From Agrobacterium larrymoorei (GTDB taxonomy: Bacteria > Pseudomonadota > Alphaproteobacteria > Rhizobiales > Rhizobiaceae): DNA of 64,000 bases. Below, piece after piece: positions 1 through 8,276 of this stretch. Each line of letters opens with the position of its first letter. Positions within the stretch are counted from its first letter, which is position 1. The position numbers and the translations under genes were made by a program. The DNA lies in the NCBI RefSeq assembly GCF_013322225.1, contig NZ_JAAMFB010000010.1, positions 124,001 through 188,000 on the forward strand, in the 5' to 3' direction. The notes below the pieces were generated by a model that saw only the letters and a list, made by a program, of their open reading frames with translations, was not told the DNA's origin and searched no databases.

Positions 1-457
1 TGCGCCAGCCACCGGAAAAAGACGAGGCGGGACGCAACTGCGCTTCCTGATTGAAGCCGAGACCTGCGAGGATGCTGGACGCGCGCGCCTCCGCAGAATG
101 CGCATCGATATCGACGAGACGCATCTGGATTTCGGCGATGCGATGCGGATCGCTTGCAGTTTCCGCCTCTTTCAGCAACGCAGCGCGTTCCTTGTCAGCG
201 GCAAGCACGATAGAAATCAGGGAATCTTCTGTCCCCGGCGCTTCCTGCGCGACCTGTCCAATGCGGGCCTGTTTTGGAATCGTCACCGATCCACCCTCGG
301 AAGCCAGATCGCCGGTTATGACCCGGAAGAGGGTGGACTTGCCGGCCCCGTTGCGCCCAACGAGCCCCGCCTTTACGCCGGCAGGCAGCGTTACGCTGGC
401 GTTGTCGAGAAGCAGGCGGCCTGCGATGCGGGCGGAGAGGTCGGTAATCGTAATCAT
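1..457 (-). CDS. ABC-F family ATP-binding protein, 5' part only
   Basis: The reading frame starts at an ATG at 457 on the minus strand and runs off the left edge of the window, so about 152 codons are visible. A Walker A motif (GRNGAGKST) lies at residues 34-42, and an ABC-F style signature (SFSGGW) is the last thing visible. The long spacing between these motifs and the lack of membrane segments fit an ABC-F protein (Uup/YheS/EttA type), a soluble ribosome-associated ATPase, rather than a transporter ATPase. The second ABC domain, needed for a firm assignment, is outside the window. No partner permease is seen next to it. Confidence 0.85.
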   Translation of the reverse strand, partial: MITITDLSARIAGRLLLDNASVTLPAGVKAGLVGRNGAGKSTLFRVITGDLASEGGSVTIPKQARIGQVAQEAPGTEDSLISIVLAADKERAALLKEAETASDPHRIAEIQMRLVDIDAHSAEARASSILAGLGFNQEAQLRPASSFSGGWR

Positions 458-519
458 GGCGCCGTTTTGGCTGAACTCAGGGTTCAGCGCAAGAGCCGGA
501 AAGTCACAGTTTTCAGTCG

Positions 520-1557
520 TTACGCGCCGATGTGCATGAGGTAGCTGTTACGGGAACGTTGTGCCACTTCCCTGCAATAGGGAATGACGCAGTTGCGCGC
601 GCCGCTGCGGGCTGCAAGCAGTGCCAGTTCGGCATGGCCGTAAAATTCTGCGGGCGTTGTGCTGTTTTCCGAGGTGGCGACGCCCATGGAAAGGGTTAGA
701 TGCTCGCCAGCCCCTTCTTTCGTCGCAAAGCGCAACTCTTCGACGCTATGGCGAAGCCGCTCCGCTATCACTTGCGCCGTGCTTTGAGAAATGTTGGCAA
801 AGATGAAGCCGAATTCGTTTCCGCCTATGCGGGCGACGAAGTCATCCTTCTTAATCGTCTTGCGAAACAGAGCCGACAGCCGCCGCAGGGCTTTGTTGCC
901 AGCGACCGTGCCATACTTTTCGTTTATCTCACGGAAGCGATCAATGTTGACAAGCACCAAGCATGCGGGATTCAAGCGGTTCTCATCTGCAAAAACTTCT
1001 GCCAGCTTCTGGAGAAAAGCCGGTCGGTTCGGCAGGCTGGTGAGCGCATCTTTCACGGATGCGGCATTGAGCCGCTTGCTGTTGTCTTCATGCTCTCGGA
1101 TTTTCTCCAATCCGCGCCGCACGAAGTTATGCAGGCTTGCCTGCTCGTTCTGGACATCGTTGAGCAGGTGGACAAGCGCATCCTGCGTCAGTGCAGTTTC
1201 GTTCTCCACTGATTCCAGAAGAGTTTCGGTGCGCTCCAGCGCAACGGCAAGACGAGCGGAAACCTGTTCGATTGTGCCCAACACCTCCGAGGCAGCCTGA
1301 CTTGCAGCCATGTGTGAAAAGCTAGGCAGATTGTGCCTTTGGCCGACCATGTCGATATCATGCTGTTGCGGCGCATTTCCGAGCGCCAGAATATCGCGAC
1401 CGATCTCAGGATGGTGTCCAGACAGAACTTCGTAGAAAAGCTCGTAATTGCGCGGCAACGGCGCAAGGTTCATCTTGGTGATGAACTGCGTGACCCTGGC
1501 GATGACGAGGCTGTTATTACCCACGTCGCGGCCTGTCCGGTTTGTCGGCGCTACCAT
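520..1557 (-). CDS. GGDEF-domain protein with degenerate GGNEF signature
   Basis: This 345-residue soluble protein has a C-terminal GGDEF fold (about residues 165-330) preceded by a helical region of about 160 residues with no recognised sensor domain. A DxLTxLxNR-like segment is present near residue 170. The active-site loop reads GGNEF (residues 245-249), so the Asp/Glu that coordinates metal and the 3'-OH in active diguanylate cyclases is Asn. The protein may be a weak cyclase or a c-di-GMP/GTP-binding regulator. The ATG at 1557 has a GGGGGACGA ribosome site just upstream. There is no transmembrane segment, so it should act in the cytoplasm. Confidence 0.85.
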   Translation of the reverse strand: MVAPTNRTGRDVGNNSLVIARVTQFITKMNLAPLPRNYELFYEVLSGHHPEIGRDILALGNAPQQHDIDMVGQRHNLPSFSHMAASQAASEVLGTIEQVSARLAVALERTETLLESVENETALTQDALVHLLNDVQNEQASLHNFVRRGLEKIREHEDNSKRLNAASVKDALTSLPNRPAFLQKLAEVFADENRLNPACLVLVNIDRFREINEKYGTVAGNKALRRLSALFRKTIKKDDFVARIGGNEFGFIFANISQSTAQVIAERLRHSVEELRFATKEGAGEHLTLSMGVATSENSTTPAEFYGHAELALLAARSGARNCVIPYCREVAQRSRNSYLMHIGA

Positions 1558-1787
1558 TCGTCCCCCGCGTCTTTCTCACGCACAATTGCCACACTGCCCA
1601 AGCAACGTGAATTAGGTATCCCTGTTATCGCCGCACGGTTTTAAAATAGCATAAACAACAGCCTTAGGTTTTTATCTGGATCGGAACAGAGCAGCTGATG
1701 TTATGGGCGGTATCAATAATCGTCATTTGAATAGGATCGGTTGTGCTGATCTTATGGAGATGTATCTGGAATGCGAAAGGCAACGCC

Positions 1788-2480
1788 ATGACATCACGCA
1801 CCCTCTACTCCCTCTGCGGCAGCGATGAAAAACGCCCGTTTTCACCCCATTGCTGGAAGTCGGTGCTCGCACTGGCACATAAGGGGCTGGATTTTGAAGA
1901 GCGCCCGCTGGCGTTTACGGCAATTCCCGGCGTCGAGAATGGTTTCTCGAAAACCGTCCCGATCCTGCGTGATGGCGATGAGCTGGTGAAAGACAGCTTC
2001 GAAATCGCTCTTTATCTTGATGAGGCATACCCCGACCGGCCCTCGCTTTTTGAAGGTGAGGGCGGAAAGGCTCTGGCGCGCTTCGTGGAAAGCTGGTCGC
2101 AGACCCAGCTTCACCCTTCCATCGTCAAGGTCGCCGTACTCGACATTCACGATATGTTGGACGAGACGGACAAAAGCTATTTCCGCGAAAGCAGGCAGGC
2201 GTTTTTTGGTAAATCCATCGAAGAGATTGCGGCCAGCCGAGACGAAGAGATCGCGGCTTTCCCTTCCAGGCTTGAGCCGATCCGACGAATGCTTGGCTAC
2301 CAGCCATTCATCGGCGGTGATGGTCCGCTCTTTGCGGATTACATCGTCTTTGGCGCACTTCAGTGGGCGCGCGTTACGTCCAAGGTGGATTTGTTGAGGT
2401 CCGAGGATCCGGTGCGCGACTGGTTCGAACGCTGCCTCGATCTGTATGGTGCAAAGGGGCGCAGTGTGACAGCGGCGTGA
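1788..2480 (+). CDS. glutathione S-transferase family protein
   Basis: The 230-residue protein has an N-terminal thioredoxin-like domain (residues 1-80) and an all-helical C-terminal domain, the standard GST layout. The N-terminal segment with FSPHCWK near residues 18-24, followed by ALAHKGL, resembles the LigE/GSTFuA branch of fungal and bacterial GSTs. The VPIL and DSFEIALYLDE segments form the glutathione-binding strand and helix. I chose the ATG at 1788, which has an AAGG ribosome site at 1777-1780, over an in-frame GTG/TTG-type start further upstream because homology to GSTs begins here. The substrate is unknown. It is a single gene with a terminator-like hairpin after it. Confidence 0.85.
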   Translation: MTSRTLYSLCGSDEKRPFSPHCWKSVLALAHKGLDFEERPLAFTAIPGVENGFSKTVPILRDGDELVKDSFEIALYLDEAYPDRPSLFEGEGGKALARFVESWSQTQLHPSIVKVAVLDIHDMLDETDKSYFRESRQAFFGKSIEEIAASRDEEIAAFPSRLEPIRRMLGYQPFIGGDGPLFADYIVFGALQWARVTSKVDLLRSEDPVRDWFERCLDLYGAKGRSVTAA

Positions 2481-2531
2481 AATGAAGCGCTCTATTGGGC
2501 AAATCGGCCTATCCCCCTTGTTTTAAGGCTT

Positions 2532-2558
2532 GTGGGCGGGTAAACACCGCCCACTTTC
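2532..2558 (+). terminator. hairpin between GST gene and ndk
   Basis: An 8-bp perfect stem (GTGGGCGG at 2532-2539, CCGCCCAC at 2547-2554) closes a 7-nt loop and is followed by TTTCTT. It lies 52 nt after the GST stop and 28 nt before the ndk start. It could end the GST transcript or be a structure in the ndk leader. Confidence 0.5.
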
Positions 2559-2582
2559 TTCCAAGAACAAGGAAACGGACAT

Positions 2583-3005
2583 ATGGCGATTGAACGCACT
2601 TTCTCGATGATCAAGCCGGACGCAACCAAGCGTAACCTCACTGGCGCCATCACCAAGGTTTTCGAAGACAACGGTCTGCGCATCATCGCGTCCAAGCGCG
2701 TCTGGATGAGCAAGCGCGAAGCAGAAGGCTTCTACGCTGTTCACAAAGAGCGTCCTTTCTTCGGTGAACTCGTTGAAGGCATGACCTCTGGCCCAACCAT
2801 CGTTCAGGTTCTGGAAGGCGAAAACGCAATCCTCAAGAACCGCGAAATCATGGGCGCAACGAACCCTGCAAACGCTGACGAAGGCACGATCCGCAAGCAG
2901 TTCGCGCTGTCCATCGGCGAAAACTCCGTTCACGGTTCTGACGCTCCTGAAACTGCCGTTCAGGAAATCGCCTACTGGTTCGCAGAAACCGAGATCGTCG
3001 GTTGA
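2583..3005 (+). CDS. ndk: nucleoside diphosphate kinase
   Basis: The 140-residue protein is a standard-length Ndk. It transfers the gamma phosphate from ATP to nucleoside diphosphates through a phosphohistidine, keeping NTP and dNTP pools balanced in the cytoplasm. The active-site His is H117 in the NSVHGSD motif, and the N-terminal [10 protein letters not shown] and GATNPANA nucleotide-binding segments are intact. An AAGGA ribosome site precedes the ATG. It is monocistronic, ended by a strong hairpin at 3072-3099. Confidence 0.98.
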   Translation: MAIERTFSMIKPDATKRNLTGAITKVFEDNGLRIIASKRVWMSKREAEGFYAVHKERPFFGELVEGMTSGPTIVQVLEGENAILKNREIMGATNPANADEGTIRKQFALSIGENSVHGSDAPETAVQEIAYWFAETEIVG

Positions 3006-3071
3006 TTCAGTCTGTGAAGTGGCGGAATCGCCTTGTGAGGCGATTGATTTAAGCCGCTGTTTGGAATCATG

Positions 3072-3099
3072 AAAACGGGGTCGAAAGGCCCCGTTTTTT
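3072..3099 (+). terminator. rho-independent terminator after ndk
   Basis: AAAACGGGG (3072-3080) pairs with CCCCGTTTT (3089-3097) across an 8-nt loop, followed by more T. It sits between the convergent ndk and lipoprotein genes and could serve both strands. Confidence 0.85.
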
Positions 3100-3129
3100 G
3101 TTGCGCAACTGTTTTGTCATCGAGCCCGT

Positions 3130-3627
3130 TCACTCCGGACAGTCCTGAACCGGCCTCATATCCACGCTGCCATCAGCTTTGAAAACATCCGGGTTTGGGG
3201 TGTAAAGTGGGCCGACCGCCAGCGGTTTGGCGGGTAGCAGGGACTGGTCGGTGTCGGATTTGATACTCGTTTCGATGGTCTGCATAACATGACCATCCGG
3301 CGCTCTCAGTCGGATCGTCACCTTGTAGGGCCGATCCTGCTTCACGCATTCGACGGGTGGGCTTTGCAGCACGATCTTGGGGTTCTTCGGATATAGACGT
3401 TCCGATACTGAAAGCGCATTGCCGCCACGCGGATTTTCAAACTCTGCATCGATCGTGCTTCCTTCGGCGACGGGAGAAAGCGGCTGGAGCGTCACGAGAT
3501 AGGTCGCCGTTGCCACGCGGTAGTTGAAGACGAACATGCGGCCGGACACCTTGGCGATCTCACGCTGCTCTTCTCTTTGACAGCCAGTGCCAGCAAGCAA
3601 GATGAAAAGCAGCATCAGCAGCTTCAT
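3130..3627 (-). CDS. predicted lipoprotein of unknown function
   Basis: I do not recognise the family. The 165-residue protein starts with a short signal peptide ending in a lipobox (LAGTGC, Cys at residue 16), so it should be lipidated and anchored on the periplasmic side. The remainder is polar, mostly predicted beta in character, with two Cys near residues 94 and 163 that could form a disulphide. Its ATG overlaps the stop of the upstream CGNR regulator gene by 4 nt (ATGA at 3624-3627), so the two are probably translated from one mRNA. Context gives no function. Confidence 0.7.
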   Translation of the reverse strand: MKLLMLLFILLAGTGCQREEQREIAKVSGRMFVFNYRVATATYLVTLQPLSPVAEGSTIDAEFENPRGGNALSVSERLYPKNPKIVLQSPPVECVKQDRPYKVTIRLRAPDGHVMQTIETSIKSDTDQSLLPAKPLAVGPLYTPNPDVFKADGSVDMRPVQDCPE

Positions 3628-4175
3628 GATGCGTTTTCCTTTTTACGCCGATAGTGTCTCGCGGCTTTTTGCCGGTTGCCACAGACGGTCATGTCGCACC
3701 AGATGCGGCTGCGATTCTTGCTGCGGTCTATGAACAGCCAGCCACAATTACCGCAGATGCGTATGCGCTCGCGATCCGGCCCATGAATGAGCCGCAGGAC
3801 AGAATGCGCAGTGGCGGCAGCGAGACTTTCAGCCTGCATATTGTTGCGCAACGCGGTCGAACATGCCTGAAGAAGGTTCGCGAGCAAAAGATCATCCTCG
3901 CGCCCGTTCATGATCGTACTGCGAAAGTAACGATCCGTCGCTTCGCGAAGATCGATGAGCGTCATTTGCTGTTGAGGGGGCGGCGGTTGAAGTAGACCGA
4001 AACATTCCCGCTCTGCAGACAGCTCTATCGCCGCCTCACAAAAACTTTCGATCTGTTCTGGCACGGAAAATCTGTCCAGAGACTGCGCCTCATCTCCACG
4101 CAAAATGACGCTGTTGGCGACATCGAGTGCCAACGCGCCTCCAGCAAACCGGTGCGTGGTCCATGCAAAGCTCAT
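3624..4175 (-). CDS. CGNR zinc-finger (ABATE-type) transcriptional regulator
   Basis: This 183-residue protein has the N-terminal ABATE-type region (residues 1-130) and a C-terminal CGNR zinc finger: CGNCGWLF near 142-149, then WC and CGNR near 159-168, with four Cys ligands followed by a basic tail (HYRRKK). Such proteins are predicted DNA-binding regulators. The gene diverges from a LivH-type permease gene, and the 59-nt gap holds a perfect 10-bp inverted repeat, which makes autoregulation and control of the permease likely. Few members have been studied, so the ligand is unknown. Its ATG lies only 5 nt from a TATAAT on the same strand, suggesting a leaderless transcript. Confidence 0.85.
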   Translation of the reverse strand: MSFAWTTHRFAGGALALDVANSVILRGDEAQSLDRFSVPEQIESFCEAAIELSAERECFGLLQPPPPQQQMTLIDLREATDRYFRSTIMNGREDDLLLANLLQACSTALRNNMQAESLAAATAHSVLRLIHGPDRERIRICGNCGWLFIDRSKNRSRIWCDMTVCGNRQKAARHYRRKKENAS

Positions 4176-4180
4176 GTCTA

Positions 4181-4216
4181 ATTATAACTGTTAAAATCTG
4201 TTTTGCCAGTTATAAT
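4181..4216. promoter_or_regulatory. inverted repeat with divergent -10 elements (candidate CGNR operator)
   Basis: ATTATAACTG (4181-4190) and CAGTTATAAT (4207-4216) are exact reverse complements separated by 16 nt. Each arm contains TATAAT pointing outward: 4211-4216 toward the permease gene and 4186-4181 on the minus strand toward the regulator gene. A repressor on this palindrome would cover both -10 boxes. The pairing is directly visible; the role as operator is inferred. Confidence 0.6.
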
Positions 4217-4234
4217 ACCGAAACGAGGTGGAGC

Positions 4235-5131
4235 ATGGCTTATTTTCTACAGCAGGTTTTGAATGCTGTTCCTATTGCCGCATTGTACTCCGCATTGGCC
4301 TTCGGCTACGCCATTGCCTTTTCGATCACCAAGCGAGCCGATGTCACCTACGGGGCGATTTTCGCTTTTTCCGGTCTCACCTGCCTGTTGTTTGCTGATT
4401 TTGGCTGGAATCAATTGTGGCTGATTCTGCCAGCCACGTTGGCACTCGGCGCTGCCGCCGGAATTTGCGGAGGATTGTGGGCAGGCGTCGTCATTGGCAG
4501 ATGCGTGATGCGACCCCTGGCGAACGCCTCACCGAATGCTGTAAGCGTGGCCTCGGTCGGAGCTCTCATTGCCTTGATGGAAAGCGCGAGGCTTGCGGTC
4601 AACAGCCAGTCCCTCTGGCTGCCGCCCATCTTCAGCGATCCGATCCATATCTGGCGCCGGGCAGGCTTTGTCGTCACCACCACTCCCGTTCAGATGGTCA
4701 ATACTGCCGTTTTTCTAACAGTCGTGGCGTTGGGATATCTGTTCTTGCGGCGCTCCGCCCTTGGACGGGAATGGCGCGCGGTTTCTGAAGATGCACAGGC
4801 TGCCAGACTGATGGGCATCAATGTCGATCGCATCTTCATCGTCGCTTACTGCACGTCGGCCCTCTATTCTTCCATTTGCGGAGTGCTTGCCACTTTCTAT
4901 TATGGCACTATGGATTTCGGTGCCGGGTTGGTGTTCGGCCTGAAAGTCGTGCTGATCTCGGCTGCCGGAGGCTACACAAGCCCGTTAAAATGCGCGATCG
5001 GTGCCGCCGCCGTGGGTTTTGCCGAAACATTCTGGGCCGCATATGGACCTGTGGCATGGAAAGATGCTGCGGTACTGCTCCTGCTGGTCTTGGGGCTCGT
5101 CGTTACAAGAAGCACGCGGGAGCGCCCATAG
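4235..5131 (+). CDS. branched-chain amino-acid-type ABC transporter permease (LivH-like), orphan
   Basis: The 298-residue protein is highly hydrophobic with about eight transmembrane segments and fits the BPD_transp_2 (LivH/LivM) permease family, including the early 'A-D-V-T-Y-G-A' turn where LivH proteins have their conserved membrane loop. The ATG at 4235 follows a GAGGTGGAG ribosome site; the longer frame upstream overlaps the divergent promoter and is rejected. No ATPase, second permease or binding protein is encoded nearby, so it must either pair with components elsewhere or be a remnant. Its promoter appears to lie within the palindrome shared with the CGNR regulator. Confidence 0.8.
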   Translation: MAYFLQQVLNAVPIAALYSALAFGYAIAFSITKRADVTYGAIFAFSGLTCLLFADFGWNQLWLILPATLALGAAAGICGGLWAGVVIGRCVMRPLANASPNAVSVASVGALIALMESARLAVNSQSLWLPPIFSDPIHIWRRAGFVVTTTPVQMVNTAVFLTVVALGYLFLRRSALGREWRAVSEDAQAARLMGINVDRIFIVAYCTSALYSSICGVLATFYYGTMDFGAGLVFGLKVVLISAAGGYTSPLKCAIGAAAVGFAETFWAAYGPVAWKDAAVLLLLVLGLVVTRSTRERP

Positions 5132-5133
5132 AA

Positions 5134-5162
5134 AAAGCCGGGAAACAGATGTACCCGGCTTT
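5134..5162 (-). terminator. terminator between convergent permease and bamE genes
   Basis: AAAGCCGGG (5134-5142) pairs with CCCGGCTTT (5154-5162) around an 11-nt loop. On the minus strand the stem is followed by a T run (A at 5132-5136 on the plus strand), suited to ending bamE; it may also serve the permease gene. Confidence 0.8.
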
Positions 5163-5187
5163 AAATTCATGTTTTGCTTCGGTGTTA

Positions 5188-5733
5188 TCAGAAGCCGTTG
5201 GGGTCGCCACCGCCGCCAAGAATGCTCTTGGCGATGCCAGCGCCCGCCGTGCCACCGGAGAGTAGCTGCTGGAGGAAAGTGAGGTCCTTGCCGCCAGTTG
5301 GTGTCGTACGGGAAATGGTGTCGAACACCTTGCCATCCTGTAGCGTGTAGTTCGCCTTCTGCGTTACCACACCGCTCTTGTCGAAATAGATCGCCAAAAT
5401 GTTCTGCTCAACCACCTGCGGCTTCATGAAAGCAGCTTTACGAACGCGCTTCTGGGAAATGTAGTAGAACACTTCGTTGCCGAAAGTCGCTGTGGTCGAA
5501 GGCGTTCCCATGGTCAGCAGAACCTGCTCACGGCTGGAGCCGACAGGGATCAATTGCAGAGACTGCTCATCGACCACATATCCGTTGTGGAAGACGTCCG
5601 TGGTGCTGGAGCAGGCGGTCAACAGACTCGACGCAATCACGACGGCAATTGCGGTTTTGCTCAGAAATTTGGTTTTGCCCGCCGATTTCTGTCTGCTCAC
5701 CTGCGTTTCCCCGACTGCGATCATGAATAGCAC
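5188..5733 (-). CDS. bamE: outer membrane protein assembly factor BamE (SmpA/OmlA lipoprotein)
   Basis: The 181-residue protein has a signal peptide with lipobox LLTAC (Cys at residue 41 from this start) and a SmpA/OmlA domain with the typical IPVGSSREQVLLTMGTPS segment and a YYISQ strand. BamE helps the Bam complex insert beta-barrel proteins into the outer membrane from its periplasmic face. A Gly-rich C-terminal tail extends beyond the domain. Alternative starts exist at the internal Met 4, which would give a more usual signal peptide; the choice is not resolved by the weak ribosome sites. It diverges from the CBP3-like chaperone gene. Confidence 0.88.
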   Translation of the reverse strand: MLFMIAVGETQVSRQKSAGKTKFLSKTAIAVVIASSLLTACSSTTDVFHNGYVVDEQSLQLIPVGSSREQVLLTMGTPSTTATFGNEVFYYISQKRVRKAAFMKPQVVEQNILAIYFDKSGVVTQKANYTLQDGKVFDTISRTTPTGGKDLTFLQQLLSGGTAGAGIAKSILGGGGDPNGF

Positions 5734-5999
5734 CTTCCGGCCTTGCGTGTTGCACCGCTTCTGCGCACACGATTATGTCAATCCGGGGACGAATGAACCC
5801 CGCTTCACGATTGATTGCAAGACTTTGATCGAAAAGCCGCGCCTGAGCGGGCGCGTCTCCTCGACTGTTTCAGCACGACAGTGAACGTGACCTCGACGGC
5901 ATTGCAATTCTTGGATGCTTCGGTAAACCAGCTTTTGTATTCATGCAACAAGTGCGATGGGCGAGAGGTCGTTTCGTCGGTCAATATTCGGAAATTTCG

Positions 6000-6539
6000 A
6001 TGCTGTTCGGGCTTTTCAGGAAGAAAAACAATAATCGCGCCATCGTAGACCGACAATATTCGGCTCTGACCTCGGCAGCGCGCCAGCCCGGCTTTTATCT
6101 CCATATGGACGTGCCCGATACGGTCATGGGCCGTTTCGAGATGCTTTCGGTTGTTATGATTCTCTACTTTCGCCGCACGAAAGCCTCCGCCACCAGCGGG
6201 CAGGAGATTGCGCAGGAGATCGTGGATGCCTTTTTTCAGGATCTCGATCATTCCATGCGTGAACTCGGCATCGGCGATCAGGGCGTGCCCAAGCGCATGA
6301 AGAAATTCGCAGGCATGTTCTATGGGCGGCTGGAATCTTATGCGACGGCAATAGACGGTGCAGACGAGGATGCCCTTGCGGCGGCACTGCGTCGCAATAT
6401 ATATCCGCAGGCAGATGAGACCGCGCCGGATATGCGCGCTCTCGCGAAATGGATGATGGTGGCGTCCGAAGCATTGTCTGCGCAGCCCGAAGATGCTGTT
6501 GCGACGGGAAATGCCACGCTGCCTTCTCCGGATTTGTGA
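6000..6539 (+). CDS. CBP3-like ubiquinol-cytochrome c chaperone family protein
   Basis: The 179-residue protein matches the Ubiq_cyt_C_chap family (CBP3 in mitochondria), with the conserved region from QPGFY through the RFEMLSVVMILYFRR helix and the later DLDHSMRELGIGD and KRMKKFAGMFYGRL segments. In mitochondria CBP3 assists cytochrome b synthesis and bc1 assembly; the bacterial role is inferred. The ATG at 6000 begins the conserved MLFGLF segment. The gene is 8 nt upstream of the DUF177 gene and probably co-transcribed with it and with plsX-fabH. Confidence 0.88.
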   Translation: MLFGLFRKKNNNRAIVDRQYSALTSAARQPGFYLHMDVPDTVMGRFEMLSVVMILYFRRTKASATSGQEIAQEIVDAFFQDLDHSMRELGIGDQGVPKRMKKFAGMFYGRLESYATAIDGADEDALAAALRRNIYPQADETAPDMRALAKWMMVASEALSAQPEDAVATGNATLPSPDL

Positions 6540-6547
6540 GGTTTTCA

Positions 6548-7111
6548 ATGAAATCGCCCCATGCTGCCAACGATGACGCGCCATTCTCCTATCCCGTCAA
6601 GGTAGGCCATATTTCTGCCAATCCCGTCAGGATTGGTCTGACGGCAAGCACGGAAGAGCTTCAGGCGCTTGCGAAGTTCTGGGATGTCGTTTCCGTCGAG
6701 TATCTCAAGAGCGAATTGCAGGTTACGCGCTGGAAGAAGGACGGCATCAGGATCAAGGGACAGGTCGAGGCCCGTTTCACGCAGTCATGCGTGGTGACGC
6801 TGGAGCCCGTTTCCAGCGATATCAATGAAAAGGTGGAGCAGATTTTCGTACCCGAAGGGTCGAAGCTAGCGCGCATGGTCACCAATGACGAAGGCGAGAT
6901 CGTGCTCGATCCGGACGGGCCGGACATTCCGGACCAGTTCGTGGGCGATACGATCGATGTCGGCGTCGTGGTGGCGGAATTCGCCGCTATGGCAATCGAT
7001 CCTTATCCGCGTAAGGCGGATGTGGATTTTGAAGGATATGGCGAAAAAACGCCATTCGAAGATAAGAAACCATCGCCCTTTGCGGTACTGAAAGACTGGA
7101 AAAAAGACTGA
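6548..7111 (+). CDS. YceD/DUF177 family protein
   Basis: This 187-residue acidic protein belongs to the DUF177 (YceD) family, marked by the QCxVTLEPV-like core (here SCVVTLEPVSSDI) and a conserved acidic D-x-G-D-x-I-D-V region leading into the YPRK segment. In plants and bacteria the family has been linked to 23S rRNA accumulation, and in many bacteria the gene precedes rpmF and plsX. Here it precedes plsX by 100 nt with no rpmF between them. The start at 6548 is the first ATG after the chaperone gene stop and fits the family N-terminus. Confidence 0.88.
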   Translation: MKSPHAANDDAPFSYPVKVGHISANPVRIGLTASTEELQALAKFWDVVSVEYLKSELQVTRWKKDGIRIKGQVEARFTQSCVVTLEPVSSDINEKVEQIFVPEGSKLARMVTNDEGEIVLDPDGPDIPDQFVGDTIDVGVVVAEFAAMAIDPYPRKADVDFEGYGEKTPFEDKKPSPFAVLKDWKKD

Positions 7112-7211
7112 ATGCCGTCGCAGTAGGCGAATAATTCAGTTGTAAGAGTGGGCGGAAACGGTATTTTCGCCCCAAAAATAACCGCAGAGCGGTCAGAAGG
7201 ATCAGGGACGA

Positions 7212-8273
7212 GTGATCAGAATAGCAATTGACGTCATGGGCGGAGATCATGGTCCTGACGTTGTCATCCCCGGCGTGGCAAAAGCGCTCGAGCGGAACAA
7301 CGACGTGACATTCCTGCTCTATGGGCAGAAGAGCAAATGCGATTCTATTCTGGCGCAATATCCCGCGCTTGTTGCGAAATCGGAATTTTTCGATTGCGAA
7401 GTCTCGGTCGGCATGGACGAAAAGCCAAGCCAGGCGCTGCGTCGTGGTCGCTATACGTCCAGCATGTGGCGCGCCATCGAAGCGGTGAAGCTGGGGGAGG
7501 CCGATGTCGTGGTCTCCGCTGGCAACACCGGTGCGCTGATGGCCATGGCCAAGTTTTGCCTGCGCACGATGGCACGCATCGAGCGCCCGGCGATTGCTGG
7601 CATCTGGCCTACGCTGAAAGGCGAAAGTATCGTTCTCGATATCGGCGCGACCATCGGCGCAGATTCGCAGCAGCTTCTCGATTTCGCCCTGATGGGTGGC
7701 GCCATGGCGCGTGCGCTATTCGATATCGACCGCCCGACCGTCGGCCTTCTCAATGTCGGCGTCGAGGAAGTCAAAGGCCAGGAAGAGGTGCGCGAAGCAG
7801 GTCGCCTTATCCGTGAGGCCGATCTGGCGACGATCGATTACCGCGGTTTCGTGGAAGGCAACGATATCGGCAAGGGCACGGTCGATGTCGTCGTCACCGA
7901 AGGCTTTACCGGCAATATCGCGCTGAAAGCCGCTGAGGGCACCGCAAGACAAATATCCACCCTGCTACGCGAGGCAATTTCCCGCAGCTTCTGGGCCAAG
8001 ATCGGTTATCTTCTGGCCAAGAGCGCATTCGATGTGCTGCGTGAGAAGATGGACCCGAGCAAGGTCAATGGCGGAGTCTTTCTTGGCCTGAACGGCATCG
8101 TGATCAAGAGCCATGGCGGCACGGATGCCCTCGGTTTCGCCTCGGCCATCGATGTCGGCTATGACATGGTGCATAATGGCCTGACCGCGAAGATCGAAAA
8201 TGATTTGAAAGCTTACCACGCAAGACGGCTTCCGCCCCCGGCGCCTGAAGCTCTCGTGGTCGATGAGGAATAA
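7212..8273 (+). CDS. plsX: phosphate acyltransferase PlsX
   Basis: The 353-residue protein carries the PlsX N-terminus (DVMGGDHGP) and the [10 protein letters not shown] and GFTGNI motifs. PlsX converts acyl-ACP to acyl-phosphate for PlsY in phospholipid synthesis at the inner membrane. The start codon is GTG at 7212, since no ATG fits the family N-terminus; AGGGA lies 3 nt upstream and AAGG 11 nt upstream. The stop is followed 3 nt later by the fabH start, so the pair is tightly coupled. Confidence 0.97.
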   Translation: MIRIAIDVMGGDHGPDVVIPGVAKALERNNDVTFLLYGQKSKCDSILAQYPALVAKSEFFDCEVSVGMDEKPSQALRRGRYTSSMWRAIEAVKLGEADVVVSAGNTGALMAMAKFCLRTMARIERPAIAGIWPTLKGESIVLDIGATIGADSQQLLDFALMGGAMARALFDIDRPTVGLLNVGVEEVKGQEEVREAGRLIREADLATIDYRGFVEGNDIGKGTVDVVVTEGFTGNIALKAAEGTARQISTLLREAISRSFWAKIGYLLAKSAFDVLREKMDPSKVNGGVFLGLNGIVIKSHGGTDALGFASAIDVGYDMVHNGLTAKIENDLKAYHARRLPPPAPEALVVDEE

Positions 8274-8276
8274 CGG

